From NCBI RefSeq assembly GCF_000269905.1, contig NZ_AKIF01000007.1, positions 1-37,898 of the forward strand: a stretch of DNA of 37,898 nt. Direction: 5' to 3'. Made by a program: the position numbers and the translations under genes. Every line of letters starts with the position of its first letter. Positions within the stretch are counted from its first letter, which is position 1. The notes beneath the pieces were generated by a model. That model did not search any database. It was not told where the DNA came from and worked only from the letters and a program-made list of their open reading frames with translations. Source of the DNA: Alkalibacillus haloalkaliphilus C5. Its GTDB lineage: Bacteria; Bacillota; Bacilli; Bacillales; Alkalibacillaceae. This document shows, piece by piece, positions 17,575 through 25,263 of the stretch.

Positions 17575-18717
17575 TTATTTTGCTGTTTGAATAGCTTTCA
17601 ACAACTGGTTGGCAATGTCTTGAGTTTCCTCAATACCTATTGAAATTCGGACAACAAATTCGTTAATGCCAAGCTTTTGTCGTTCTTCATCAGTTAGTGC
17701 ACGGTGTGATGTAGCAATAGGGTATGAAACAGTCGTTTCCACACCAGCAAGTGTAGGAACAATTTTAATCCAATCTAATGATTTGAAAAATGTATCCACA
17801 TCAACGTGGTGAGCTAGTTCAATAGTGACAATTGCACCATGACCATTCTCAGAAACATTTTGAGGGTAAAAAACGTGTTTGATGTCTTCTGATTGTTGTA
17901 GTTGCCCAGCTACAGCATTTGCATTTTCTGATTGCTGTTTCATTCTTAAAGCTAGCGTTTTTAATCCGCGTTGCGTTAGCCAAGCCTCAAATGGGCTTAA
18001 GTTAGTGCCGAGACCGACGACTTTTTGATTGGCTTTATTAATTAAATCCTCATGTCCGACGACAACGCCTGAAGTAACGTCACTATGGCCACCGATGTAT
18101 TTGGTAGCGCTATGGGCAACTATGTCAACTCCTTGCATATAAGGTTGTAAAAGATACGGAGTCGCAAATGTGTTATCGACCATTGTCTTTAAATTGTGCT
18201 CTTTGGCTATGTTGACGAGCTGTTCAATGTTTTCTACACGTAAAAATGGGTTGGTGATCGATTCAGTATATAAAAGTTTCGTATTCGGTTGAATCGCTTG
18301 TTTAATCGCATCACCAGAACTAAAGTCAACAATCGTGTATTCGATTCCAAAGCTAGCTAACTGTTTTGTGATGAGTTGTTGCGTACCGCCGTATAAGTCC
18401 CCTGCTGCCACGATGTGATCACCTGCTTCAACGACTGAAAATATGCCAGCCATAATCGCAGAAATACCAGAAGATGAAGCGACGCCTGCTGGAGCACCTT
18501 CTAATTGTGCAACAGCTTGTCCAAGTTCATTTGTATTCGGGTTATTTTCTCTACTATATAGGTAAGGAACGTCTCCGGTGTAGTAGCTTTCAACATGATC
18601 TAAATCTTTAAACGTAAAAGCTGATGTTTGATAAATCGGTGTCGATTTAGACTGACCGACATTTTGTTGTGAAATATTGTTATGAACGATTTTAGTGTTA
18701 AAGGATTGTTTTGTCAT
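17575..18717 (-). CDS. Cys/Met-metabolism PLP enzyme (cystathionine gamma-synthase/lyase family)
   Basis: This 380-aa fold-type I PLP enzyme has the pyridoxal lysine in HSATKYIGGHSDV, the YSRENNPN arginine/tyrosine loop, and SSSGISAIMA before the cofactor ring site. The C-terminal domain ends VVRISIGIE, also typical. It belongs to the family with MetI/MetB (cystathionine gamma-synthase), MccB/MetC (lyases) and MetY. LAGVETTVSYP and a preserved substrate site fit a gamma-lyase or gamma-synthase, but I cannot separate these. The start is ATG 18717 (MTKQSFNTK), with GAAGGAG upstream; the in-frame extension to 18774 lacks a ribosome site. Nothing resembling an S-box is seen upstream. Confidence 0.88.
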   Translation of the reverse strand: MTKQSFNTKIVHNNISQQNVGQSKSTPIYQTSAFTFKDLDHVESYYTGDVPYLYSRENNPNTNELGQAVAQLEGAPAGVASSSGISAIMAGIFSVVEAGDHIVAAGDLYGGTQQLITKQLASFGIEYTIVDFSSGDAIKQAIQPNTKLLYTESITNPFLRVENIEQLVNIAKEHNLKTMVDNTFATPYLLQPYMQGVDIVAHSATKYIGGHSDVTSGVVVGHEDLINKANQKVVGLGTNLSPFEAWLTQRGLKTLALRMKQQSENANAVAGQLQQSEDIKHVFYPQNVSENGHGAIVTIELAHHVDVDTFFKSLDWIKIVPTLAGVETTVSYPIATSHRALTDEERQKLGINEFVVRISIGIEETQDIANQLLKAIQTAK

Positions 18718-18775
18718 AATCGAGAGACTCCTTCGTACAAAGTGTATTTTTGCTAGTATATAATAATCGGACAAA

Positions 18776-18804
18776 ATAAAAAAGGTGAGATGAACTCACC
18801 TTTT
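18776..18804 (-). terminator. Terminator of guaC
   Basis: AAAAGGTGAG (18780-18789) pairs with CTCACCTTTT (18795-18804), 5-nt loop. On the minus strand a T run follows (CCTTTTTTATTTTG). It lies 3 bases after the guaC stop. Confidence 0.88.
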
Positions 18805-18806
18805 AA

Positions 18807-19790
18807 TTAAAGTACTTTATCTCCATTAAAGATTGAATTTTTTACAACGACATAATCAACTTGGCGAATGGAATCAAGTTGCTTCCCACCAGCATAAGAA
18901 ATGGCTGATTGTAGGTCTTGTTCCATTTCCGTTAAAGTATCTCGTAATGCCCCTTTATGTTCAACGTGCATTTTTTTACCTTCTACGTTTTTCTTCTCGC
19001 CTTTTTGGAATTCTGAAGCAGAACCAAAATACTCTTTATAAAGTTTCCCGTCTTTTTCTACTGTTTGACCAGGTGATTCTTCATGGCCTGCAAATAAAGA
19101 GCCAACCATAACCATTGATGCACCAAAACGGATCGACTTGGCAATATCACCGTGTGTACGAATGCCTCCGTCAGCAATAATTGGTTTTGAAGCGGCTTTA
19201 GCGCACCAACGAAGAGCTGCTAACTGCCAACCACCTGTTCCAAATCCAGTTTTAATCTTTGTAATACATACTTTACCTGGGCCTATGCCAACTTTTGTCG
19301 CATCTGCTCCTGCATTTTCTAACTCTCTTACAGCTTCTGGCGTGCCGACATTACCAGCGATGACGAAACTTTTCGGTAAGTAATATTTAATGTGTTCAAT
19401 CATGTTGATGACTAAATCCGAGTGTCCGTGTGCAATGTCAATTGTGATGTAATCAGGCACTAGTTGATCTTCAGATAACTGTTTAACGAAATCAAATTCA
19501 TCTTCCTTAACACCAACACTAATAGATGAAACAAGGTTCTGACTTTGCATCTCCTTAATGAAATCTACTCGTGTTTCAGGATTAAAGCGATGCATGATAT
19601 AAAAGTACCCATTTTGCGCTAAGTACGTCGCAATATTTTCATCGATAATCGTCTGCATATTGGCAGGTACGACTGGTAGCTTAAAGGAATGGTCACCGAA
19701 TTGAATCGCTGTATCACATTCTGAACGACTATTAATAATACATTTGTTTGGGATTAACTGTACGTCTTCATAATCAAACACATTTTCCAT
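18807..19790 (-). CDS. guaC: GMP reductase GuaC
   Basis: This 327-aa TIM-barrel oxidoreductase converts GMP to IMP with NADPH, so guanine nucleotides can be recycled to adenine nucleotides. It opens with [12 protein letters not shown] and has the catalytic cysteine loop [20 protein letters not shown], followed by [20 protein letters not shown] and [12 protein letters not shown]. It lacks the CBS domains of IMP dehydrogenase and matches the length of the short Gram-positive GuaC type. ATG 19790 follows AAGGAGAG. It is divergent from the DUF2243-ctaG pair, and PurR-like boxes lie in the shared region. Confidence 0.95.
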   Translation of the reverse strand: MENVFDYEDVQLIPNKCIINSRSECDTAIQFGDHSFKLPVVPANMQTIIDENIATYLAQNGYFYIMHRFNPETRVDFIKEMQSQNLVSSISVGVKEDEFDFVKQLSEDQLVPDYITIDIAHGHSDLVINMIEHIKYYLPKSFVIAGNVGTPEAVRELENAGADATKVGIGPGKVCITKIKTGFGTGGWQLAALRWCAKAASKPIIADGGIRTHGDIAKSIRFGASMVMVGSLFAGHEESPGQTVEKDGKLYKEYFGSASEFQKGEKKNVEGKKMHVEHKGALRDTLTEMEQDLQSAISYAGGKQLDSIRQVDYVVVKNSIFNGDKVL

Positions 19791-19805
19791 TGGGATCTCT
19801 CCTTA

Positions 19806-19849
19806 AATAACGAATGATGTTTTCGGTTTGTTTTATATTGTTCGTATTA
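19806..19849 (-). promoter_or_regulatory. Putative pair of PurR boxes upstream of guaC
   Basis: Against the PurBox consensus AWWWCCGAACWWT, the minus strand at 19849-19837 reads TAATACGAACAAT (11 of 13), and the plus strand at 19806-19818 reads AATAACGAATGAT (10 of 13). The boxes are inverted relative to each other with an 18-nt gap, close to the 16-17 nt known for B. subtilis. guaC is, to my memory, a member of the B. subtilis PurR regulon. Inference only. Confidence 0.45.
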
Positions 19850-19859
19850 CAATTGTAAT
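19846..19859. promoter_or_regulatory. Perfect palindrome of BlaI/MecI/CopY operator type
   Basis: ATTACAATTGTAAT is a perfect 14-nt palindrome with the core TACANNTGTA recognised by BlaI/MecI/CopY repressors. It lies between divergent guaC and the DUF2243-ctaG pair, 107 bases before the latter. It overlaps the distal PurR-like box by four bases. Confidence 0.5.
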
Positions 19860-19965
19860 TTACATGATTTTGTTATTGATGTCAAAGATGAATTGAGAAA
19901 AAGTGAATAATTATTGTGAAATAGGGAAGGATGTTTGGTTAAAAAGTGTTTAAGGAGAGAAATAT

Positions 19966-20412
19966 ATGAAAAAAAGAAATATATGGGCTGGAGCTTTGTT
20001 TGGAATAGGTGCTATAGCCTTTTTTGATGAATTGGTATTTCATCAGTTATTGCAATGGCATCACTTCTATGATTGGTCGACTTCAGAAATAGGGATTATT
20101 TCAGATGGATTATTTGGTGCATTTGGTTGGTTTGCGACTATTGGCGGCCTTTTTTTATTAGCAGATATAAAAAGGCGTAAAGGTTTTAATTCGTTACGTT
20201 TTTGGGGCGGGGTTATACTAGGAGCTGGAGCATTTCAGCTCTATGATGGGATTATTCAGCACAAAATTTTACGTATTCATCAAATTAGGTATGTAGACAA
20301 TGTCATAATTTATGATCTTGTATGGAATATATCAGCCGCGGTTATGATTATTATTGGAATTGTGATGCTTAGAAGGGCTAGTAAAAAAGACCGAGGGGAA
20401 GAGGCTGTATGA
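19966..20412 (+). CDS. DUF2243 family membrane protein
   Basis: This 148-aa protein has four hydrophobic segments (about residues 7-25, 47-67, 79-95 and 118-137). Histidines and acids cluster in FFDELVFHQLLQWHHFYDW and again in LYDGIIQHKILRIHQIR; these repeated D...H patterns are the hallmark of DUF2243 and could bind a metal. Function is unknown. ATG 19966 follows AAGGAGAG. It overlaps the CtaG-like gene by four bases (ATGA), a strong sign that the two products act together, perhaps in copper delivery to cytochrome oxidase. Confidence 0.8.
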   Translation: MKKRNIWAGALFGIGAIAFFDELVFHQLLQWHHFYDWSTSEIGIISDGLFGAFGWFATIGGLFLLADIKRRKGFNSLRFWGGVILGAGAFQLYDGIIQHKILRIHQIRYVDNVIIYDLVWNISAAVMIIIGIVMLRRASKKDRGEEAV

Positions 20413-21212
20413 ATCATCAGCATTATGAACATACAAGTTCTTTGACAGATGTGGGAGGGGTGTTCTCACAAATTTTATTAGCTATTCCTTTTGTTGTGGC
20501 TCTAATACTTTACATAATAGCATTGGTTGTTTCAAATCGACGTGGAAGAGGGTGGGCAATTTACCGTACAGTTTTTATGATTGTAGGGATTTGCTTAGCA
20601 TTAATCTCTGTTATTGGTCCACTTGCTGTAAAGGCACATATGGATTTCACTTACCATATGCTTGGGCATTTGTTACTTGGTATGTTAGCCCCCTTATTAA
20701 TTGCCTTATCTGCTCCTATGACATTACTTTTGCGTGCGTTGTCTGTTAAAAATGCTAAGCGATTAACACGAATTTTGAGGTTAAAGATCGTCGGTTTCTT
20801 TACTGACCCAATCGTTGCTTCAATTCTAAACATTGGTGGTCTATGGGTTCTTTATCGTACGGAATTATATATGGCGATGCATGAGTCGTTGTTACTTCAT
20901 TTGATCATTCATATGCACGTGTTTTTAGCAGGTTATTTATTTACGATTTCGCTAATTTATATAGATCCAGTACCTCATCGAAGAACTTATATGTACCGGA
21001 CGATTGTCTTTATTTTTGCTTTAGCCGGTCACGGTATTTTATCGAAGCAAATTTATGCTTATCCTCCTGCTGGTGTACCAATTCATGAGGCGCAAAGTGG
21101 GGGGATGCTGATGTACTATGGCGGGGACGTCATCGATGCGGTTATTATTGTTATTTTATTTTACCAATGGTATCAGTCTAGGGCTCCGCGATCAGCTGTG
21201 GCTGCAACTTAA
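20409..21212 (+). CDS. ctaG: Cytochrome c oxidase assembly factor CtaG family (caa3 type)
   Basis: This 267-aa membrane protein has about seven hydrophobic segments. It matches the caa3_CtaG family: FTYHMLGHLLLGMLAPLLI, LSAPMTLLLRAL, then HMHVFLAGYLFTISLIYIDP and ALAGHGILSKQIYAYPP. Conserved histidines in or near membrane segments (HMLGH, HLIIHMHV, GHG) are likely copper ligands. B. subtilis CtaG is needed for caa3 oxidase formation. The start ATG 20409 overlaps the DUF2243 stop. No oxidase subunits are nearby, so this is a stand-alone pair. Confidence 0.85.
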   Translation: MNHQHYEHTSSLTDVGGVFSQILLAIPFVVALILYIIALVVSNRRGRGWAIYRTVFMIVGICLALISVIGPLAVKAHMDFTYHMLGHLLLGMLAPLLIALSAPMTLLLRALSVKNAKRLTRILRLKIVGFFTDPIVASILNIGGLWVLYRTELYMAMHESLLLHLIIHMHVFLAGYLFTISLIYIDPVPHRRTYMYRTIVFIFALAGHGILSKQIYAYPPAGVPIHEAQSGGMLMYYGGDVIDAVIIVILFYQWYQSRAPRSAVAAT

Positions 21213-21217
21213 GTATT

Positions 21218-21424
21218 GAGCGCTGATATTTTGGTGTGAACGCTGATAAAAAATTGTGAGTGCTGATAAAAATTCGTGAGCGCCGATAAATCTTCATGAA
21301 CGCTGATAAAAGTTTACGAGCGCTGATAAAATCTCTCGAACGCACGCCAAATAAATTACGTGAGCGCCAAAAAAGGTGCCGCGAACGCCAAATAAATTTC
21401 ACGAGCGCCAAAAAAACTTACAAG
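21218..21424. repeat. Tandem 20-nt repeat array, about ten units
   Basis: Ten units begin at 21218, 21238, 21258, 21278, 21298, 21318, 21338, 21362, 21383 and 21403; all are 20-24 nt. Units 1-6 share the core GARCGCYGATA, with ATAAA in all but the first. Units 7-10 share GARCGCCAAAWAAA (unit 7 has an extra four bases). The remainder of each unit is AT-rich and variable. It begins within ten bases of the ctaG stop and ends about 95 bases before the next gene. Open frames through it on both strands are by-products of the periodicity. Confidence 0.9.
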
Positions 21425-21520
21425 CACTTATTTATTTTCAAGTCCACCTTCAAGGAAATAGAACACGATTTGTCGAATAAGGTAGAGAGTGACTTTAGCA
21501 ATTGGGGAGAGGTTAAATAG

Positions 21521-22060
21521 GTGTTGAAGAGAAGGTATGCTGATCGCTCCGAGTGGTCGAGGGTAAAAGACAGAGACTATACGCAATCATATTTTGATGA
21601 CGATTATTTTAAAGGGTATGTAACTTTACTAAAAATTAACCAAGTTTCTGAACCGCTTGATGTTTCTTATGGAGGTCGTGAAATTTGTATTGTTGATAAT
21701 GGGTATATATGGTTACAGCACTTTCCGGAAGGACAGCATTTCACAGTTACAACAATGTTTAACGGAAAAGGTGAAGTGATTCAATGGTATATCGATTTAT
21801 CGCTAAGGAATGGTATAGAGAATGCGGTTCCATATTATGATGATTTATTTTTGGATATAGTCGTTTTGCCTAACGGTCAAGTATTTTTGTTAGATGAGGA
21901 TGAACTCCAGGACGCATTTGCTCATGGCATGATAGATGAAGATTTGTACAATCTAGCGTATCGAGAAGCGAATCGGTTGCTTTGGATGATCGAGTTAGAT
22001 CAATTTAAGTTATTGAATTATATTGAATTGCATAAAGAAGAATTGATGAAAAAGTTATGA
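21521..22060 (+). CDS. DUF402 family protein (nucleoside phosphatase-like)
   Basis: This 179-aa protein belongs to the DUF402/Ntdp family, whose studied members hydrolyse nucleoside tri- and diphosphates. The expected features are DNGYIWLQHFPEGQHF, the metal-site segments WYIDLSLRNG and YYDDLFLDIVVLPNG, then LLDEDEL and the C-terminal helix EANRLLWMIE. GTG 21521 is chosen because GGGGAGAGG lies 8-16 bases before. The N-terminal sequence RRYADRSEWSRV is basic, as in the family. It may be co-transcribed with the P-loop kinase 13 bases downstream. Confidence 0.8.
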   Translation: MLKRRYADRSEWSRVKDRDYTQSYFDDDYFKGYVTLLKINQVSEPLDVSYGGREICIVDNGYIWLQHFPEGQHFTVTTMFNGKGEVIQWYIDLSLRNGIENAVPYYDDLFLDIVVLPNGQVFLLDEDELQDAFAHGMIDEDLYNLAYREANRLLWMIELDQFKLLNYIELHKEELMKKL

Positions 22061-22073
22061 AGAGAGGTATGAG

Positions 22074-22625
22074 ATGAACAAGAAGCCTTTTATCGTCTCT
22101 ATTGCCGCAGTATCAGGTGGTGGTAAAACGACGATTACGAACCAATTGATAGAGAATTTACCGGAATCAGAAGCGTTATATTTTGATGATTATGAATTTG
22201 AAGGCGCTCCTAGCAATCTAGTTAAGTGGGTTCATGATGGTGCTAATTATAATGTTTGGATTCTAACCCCTTTAGTTCATGATATCCAGTCGATTATTGA
22301 AAGGGAACAAGTTAAATATCTTATATTAGATTTTCCTTTCGCCTATTTGAATGAACAAATGAAAACCTATATAGACCTTGCTATTTATATAGACACACCA
22401 CTTGATGTGGCGCTGGCACGGCGGATGGTTAGGGATTTTGAAGGGCAAACAGTTTCGGAGGTTATGGGTGATCTAAAGTTTTATTTAAAATATGGACGAG
22501 AAGCATTTTGGGCGATGGAGTATGTTAAAGAAAATTCAGACATGATTGTCGATGGGACAAAACCTTTAGAAGTATTAGTTAATGTCATTTTAGAGAAATT
22601 AGAAAGCAAGGTGAATACAGTTTGA
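22074..22625 (+). CDS. P-loop kinase, uridine kinase-like
   Basis: This 183-aa P-loop protein has Walker A at VSGGGKTT (residues 14-21), a DDYEFEG motif where kinases of the uridine kinase/PRK group carry the substrate acid, and [10 protein letters not shown] as a lid-like segment. [11 protein letters not shown] may be the second (Walker B) strand. It probably phosphorylates a small molecule, but the substrate cannot be told. ATG 22074 follows AGAGAGGT. Its stop overlaps the TTG start of the next GNAT gene by three bases. Confidence 0.75.
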   Translation: MNKKPFIVSIAAVSGGGKTTITNQLIENLPESEALYFDDYEFEGAPSNLVKWVHDGANYNVWILTPLVHDIQSIIEREQVKYLILDFPFAYLNEQMKTYIDLAIYIDTPLDVALARRMVRDFEGQTVSEVMGDLKFYLKYGREAFWAMEYVKENSDMIVDGTKPLEVLVNVILEKLESKVNTV

Positions 22626-23055
22626 ATCAATTAACCATTAAAACTCTTAAATCGAAAGAAGAACTAGCAAAAGCTTTCCCGATTATGAATCAATTAAGAA
22701 CACACTTGGATGTGTATACATATTTGGATTTAGTAGAGGATGCGCAACAATATGATCAATACCAAATGGCTGCTTTGTATGATCAAGGAGAGATGGTAGC
22801 CGTTGTAGGTTTTAAGCCGATGATTACGCTTTACTATGGCCGGTTTGTTTGGGTGTGTGACTTAGTGACTGACACTAATAAGCGTTCAAAAGGTTATGGA
22901 GAAATGTTGCTTGATTATGTTCAAAAATGGGCTAAGGAACATGGATATGAAAGTGTCGCTCTGTCATCTGGTTAAGTCGTACAGACGCGCACCGTTTTTA
23001 TGAAGAGAAGATGGGTTACGATAAAGTAAGTTACGTGTTTAAAAGAGATTTATAA
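22622..23055 (+). CDS. GNAT family N-acetyltransferase, frameshifted near C-terminus
   Basis: The start is TTG 22622, preceded by AAGGTG and overlapping the upstream stop as TTGA. The first frame (117 aa) holds most of a GNAT domain, with [19 protein letters not shown] as the acetyl-CoA loop, and stops after ALSSG at 22975. The next frame continues with [19 protein letters not shown] and on to FKRDL (TAA 23053-23055), the normal final strand-helix of the fold. One T seems missing near 22972 (GGTTAAG for GGTTTAAG). Restored length is 144 aa. Likely a sequencing error or a very recent mutation. Confidence 0.82.
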
Positions 23056-23071
23056 CTTACTTTACCGAAAC

Positions 23072-23644
23072 TTATTTTGTCATAGATTCATAGTCTTCTT
23101 TTAAAATGGCATACATTTTTAAATCTTTATAATGACCTTTGACGAACATACTTTTCCTTAATGTTCCTTCATAAGTCATGCCAACTTTTTGCATGACGCG
23201 TTCTGAACCTTTGTTTTCGGCAAAACATCTAGCTTCAATACGTACAAGGTCCATATTTTCAAAGCCAAACTTAATCAACGCTTGAACTGCTTCAGTCATA
23301 ATTCCGTTACCCCAATATTGATTAGAAAGAACGTAGCCAATTTCAGCTTTCTGATGTGCTGGTTTCCACCAAATGTAGTCGACGGTTCCAATGATCTTCT
23401 TAGTATCTTTAAGTTCAATTCCAAAAGGTGCAACGTCATGGTTTTGATATTGATCTAAAGCAAACTGAACAAAGTCTTTCGTATCATCGAGGGATTGGTG
23501 GGTGTTCCAACTAACATATTGAGACACTTCATCTTTAGAAGTGTATTTATGGATGTCTTCAACATCATCCATTGTTAGCTTTCTAATTTTTAAACGATCG
23601 GTTTCTAGTGTAGGGAAGTCACTATAAACATCTTCAATCTTCAT
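23072..23644 (-). CDS. RimJ/RimL-type GNAT N-acetyltransferase
   Basis: This 190-aa protein is of the ribosomal-protein-alanine acetyltransferase (RimL/YdaF/YjcK) type. ETDRLKIRKLTMDDVEDI is the typical first strand-helix, AEIGYVLSNQYWGNGIMTEA the acetyl-CoA loop, and ARCFAENKGSERVMQKVGM with YEGTLRKSMFVKG the typical C-terminal part. ATG 23644 follows GGGAGATGA. It is convergent with the frameshifted GNAT gene and divergent from the APH-like gene. Targets of such paralogues vary (ribosomal proteins, antibiotics, amino acids). Confidence 0.88.
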   Translation of the reverse strand: MKIEDVYSDFPTLETDRLKIRKLTMDDVEDIHKYTSKDEVSQYVSWNTHQSLDDTKDFVQFALDQYQNHDVAPFGIELKDTKKIIGTVDYIWWKPAHQKAEIGYVLSNQYWGNGIMTEAVQALIKFGFENMDLVRIEARCFAENKGSERVMQKVGMTYEGTLRKSMFVKGHYKDLKMYAILKEDYESMTK

Positions 23645-23739
23645 GAACTCATCTCCCGAAAGGTATTTCTAATTATTATACATAAACTTTTAGGAATTTA
23701 CAGTAAATTTCTAATGAAAATCAATAAAGGTGGTTACGT

Positions 23740-24644
23740 ATGGAAAAATTACAAGGACTTTTCGTAAAGAGTGTAAATCATTATTTCCCTGATGAAGGTG
23801 AAGCATGGCTTCGTAAGTTGCCTGATTTAATTAACTATTGTGAGCAGAAGTGGTCAATTACGGTTAAAAAACCATATTCATTATCCATTAACTATGTTGC
23901 CCCTGCAGTAACTAGAATGGGAAAAGAACTCGTCGTAAAGATTTGTATACCTGGCGAAGGGTTTATGAATGAATTGGAAGCACTTCAATTGTTTGAAGGA
24001 AAAGGAATGGTTCAGTTAGTTGACTGGGATGAAGATTATGGCTTATTCCTCTTAGAAAAAATAAATCCTGGGACTTATTTGGTAGATGTATTAGAAGATG
24101 AAGAAGCTTGCGAAATTGCTGCGGATGTTATTAACAAATTACATAAAGAACCACCAAAACAAACACGATTCATACCTACTGTGACATCAAGAGAGCAAAA
24201 TTTTAAAAGAATTGTAGAAAAGAATCCTAATGGTTTGGGACCTATTTCAAGAGATGAATTGAGGTTGGCTTTAACGATCTTCTCTTATCTAAATAAAACA
24301 ACTAAAAAGCAGTATTTGTTACATGGCGACTTTCATCACTATAATGTTCTAAAAAGTGTGAACGGGAACTGGATTGCTATTTGATTCAATATATGTTAAA
24401 CAAGCTTCCTGAGCAGGAAGCATATGAAATAATCAAAAAAAGAACTGAAATTTTTATGTCAAAATTAAATATTAGCTATGAACGATTACTTTTATGGGGA
24501 TATAGTCATGCCGTGTTGGCAACTTCATGGAGTGTTGATGGAGAAAATTACGATGAGTGCTTTTTCAAAAGTATCTCCATCTTCAAGTCTCTTTGTGAGT
24601 CAAGTGCGGGTGCTAAGTTAGAGAAAGTTTACTTAAATGATTAG
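23740..24644 (+). pseudogene. APH(6)/StrB-like antibiotic phosphotransferase with active-site deletion
   Basis: Residues 1-214 match the aminoglycoside/hydroxyurea phosphotransferase group: SINYVAPAV, VVKICIPGEGFMNELEAL (nucleotide-binding lysine and glutamate), and the catalytic loop LLHGDFHHYNVL. The frame stops directly after NWIAI at 24384. The rest, starting IQYMLNKLPEQ, is in another frame from 24381. In the family, WLAI is followed by DPKGLIG (Mg-binding Asp) and an EYD-type acidic run before this segment. These roughly 10-15 residues are absent, so one inserted base cannot restore activity. It looks like a short deletion, possibly between two TTGATT copies. The frame ends at TAG 24642-24644, overlapping the Nudix ATG. 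Confidence 0.8.
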
Positions 24645-25092
24645 AAAAGCAGTTGGTGCAATTGTTTATAAAGGAAATGAGTTTTTATTAGTCCATAAAG
24701 TTAAAGTCAGTGCTCTTGAAAAGGGTAGTTTAATGGAAGGTGAATGGGATCTCCCAAAAGGTGGCGTCGAGCAAAATGACCTTAGTTTAGAACACGCTAT
24801 ATTGAGGGAGTTGGAACAAGAGACTGGGTCAACTCAGTATAGGGTTATTAAACAATTTGATGATAAGATTTGCTTTTCGTTTGAAGAAAGTTTTCAAGAG
24901 CAAACAGGGTGGAAAAAGCAAGAGACAACCATGTTTCTTGTTGAATATTTTGGTTATGACTCAGATTTAGTACTAAAAGACCGTGAAATTGCAGAAGTGA
25001 CCTTTTTAACATATGTACAGGTTTGTGAACGATTAACCCATAAAGATACTAAACAATATATCAAGTCGTTCGAGAATGGGCGTATCACATAG
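24637..25092 (+). CDS. Nudix hydrolase with variant Nudix box
   Basis: This 151-aa protein has the N-terminus AVGAIVYKGNEFLLVHKVK and the box GGVEQNDLSLEHAILRELEQETG. In the consensus REUXEEXGU the first E of the EE pair is Q here (RELEQETG), so one metal-binding acid is changed; activity may be altered. Length and the FLVEYFGYDSD strand are normal. ATG 24637 overlaps the stop of the APH-like gene by eight bases and would have been coupled to it. A fragment of a HIT protein follows immediately. Confidence 0.82.
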   Translation: MIRKAVGAIVYKGNEFLLVHKVKVSALEKGSLMEGEWDLPKGGVEQNDLSLEHAILRELEQETGSTQYRVIKQFDDKICFSFEESFQEQTGWKKQETTMFLVEYFGYDSDLVLKDREIAEVTFLTYVQVCERLTHKDTKQYIKSFENGRIT

Positions 25093-25229
25093 TTTGGAAT
25101 TGTGGAGAGGTTGGGGGACAGTATATTTTTCACGCTCATTTGCATGTTTTGCCTCGTTATGAAAGTGAACCACTGTCAGGTGAATGGATTCGCTGTTTGT
25201 TTAAAAGTAAGAGGAATAAACGCACATAA
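25092..25229 (+). pseudogene. C-terminal fragment of a HIT-family protein
   Basis: The frame ending TAA 25227-25229 reads NCGEVGGQYIFHAHLHVLPR and continues YESEPLSGEWIRCLF. HAHLHVLPRY is the HIT motif (HxHxHxx) with the preceding GGQ that is typical of Hint/HIT nucleotide hydrolases. There is no start codon and no N-terminal half. The frame runs into the end of the Nudix gene (stop at 25092) in a different phase. It is therefore a truncated remnant of about 45 codons. The alternative is a frameshift in a Nudix-HIT fusion. Confidence 0.7.
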
Positions 25230-25254
25230 AAAGGAGAGGGAATCCCCCCTCTCC
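25226..25254 (-). terminator. Terminator of the histidine phosphatase gene
   Basis: GGAGAGGG (25233-25240) pairs with CCCTCTCC (25247-25254). On the minus strand TTTTTATG follows. Confidence 0.85.
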
Positions 25255-25263
25255 TCAGGTAAG

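Noticed and set aside
21178-21520. ORFs on both strands through the 20-nt repeats
   Set aside because: Both are by-products of the repeat period; sequences are repetitive and basic, with no ribosome site.
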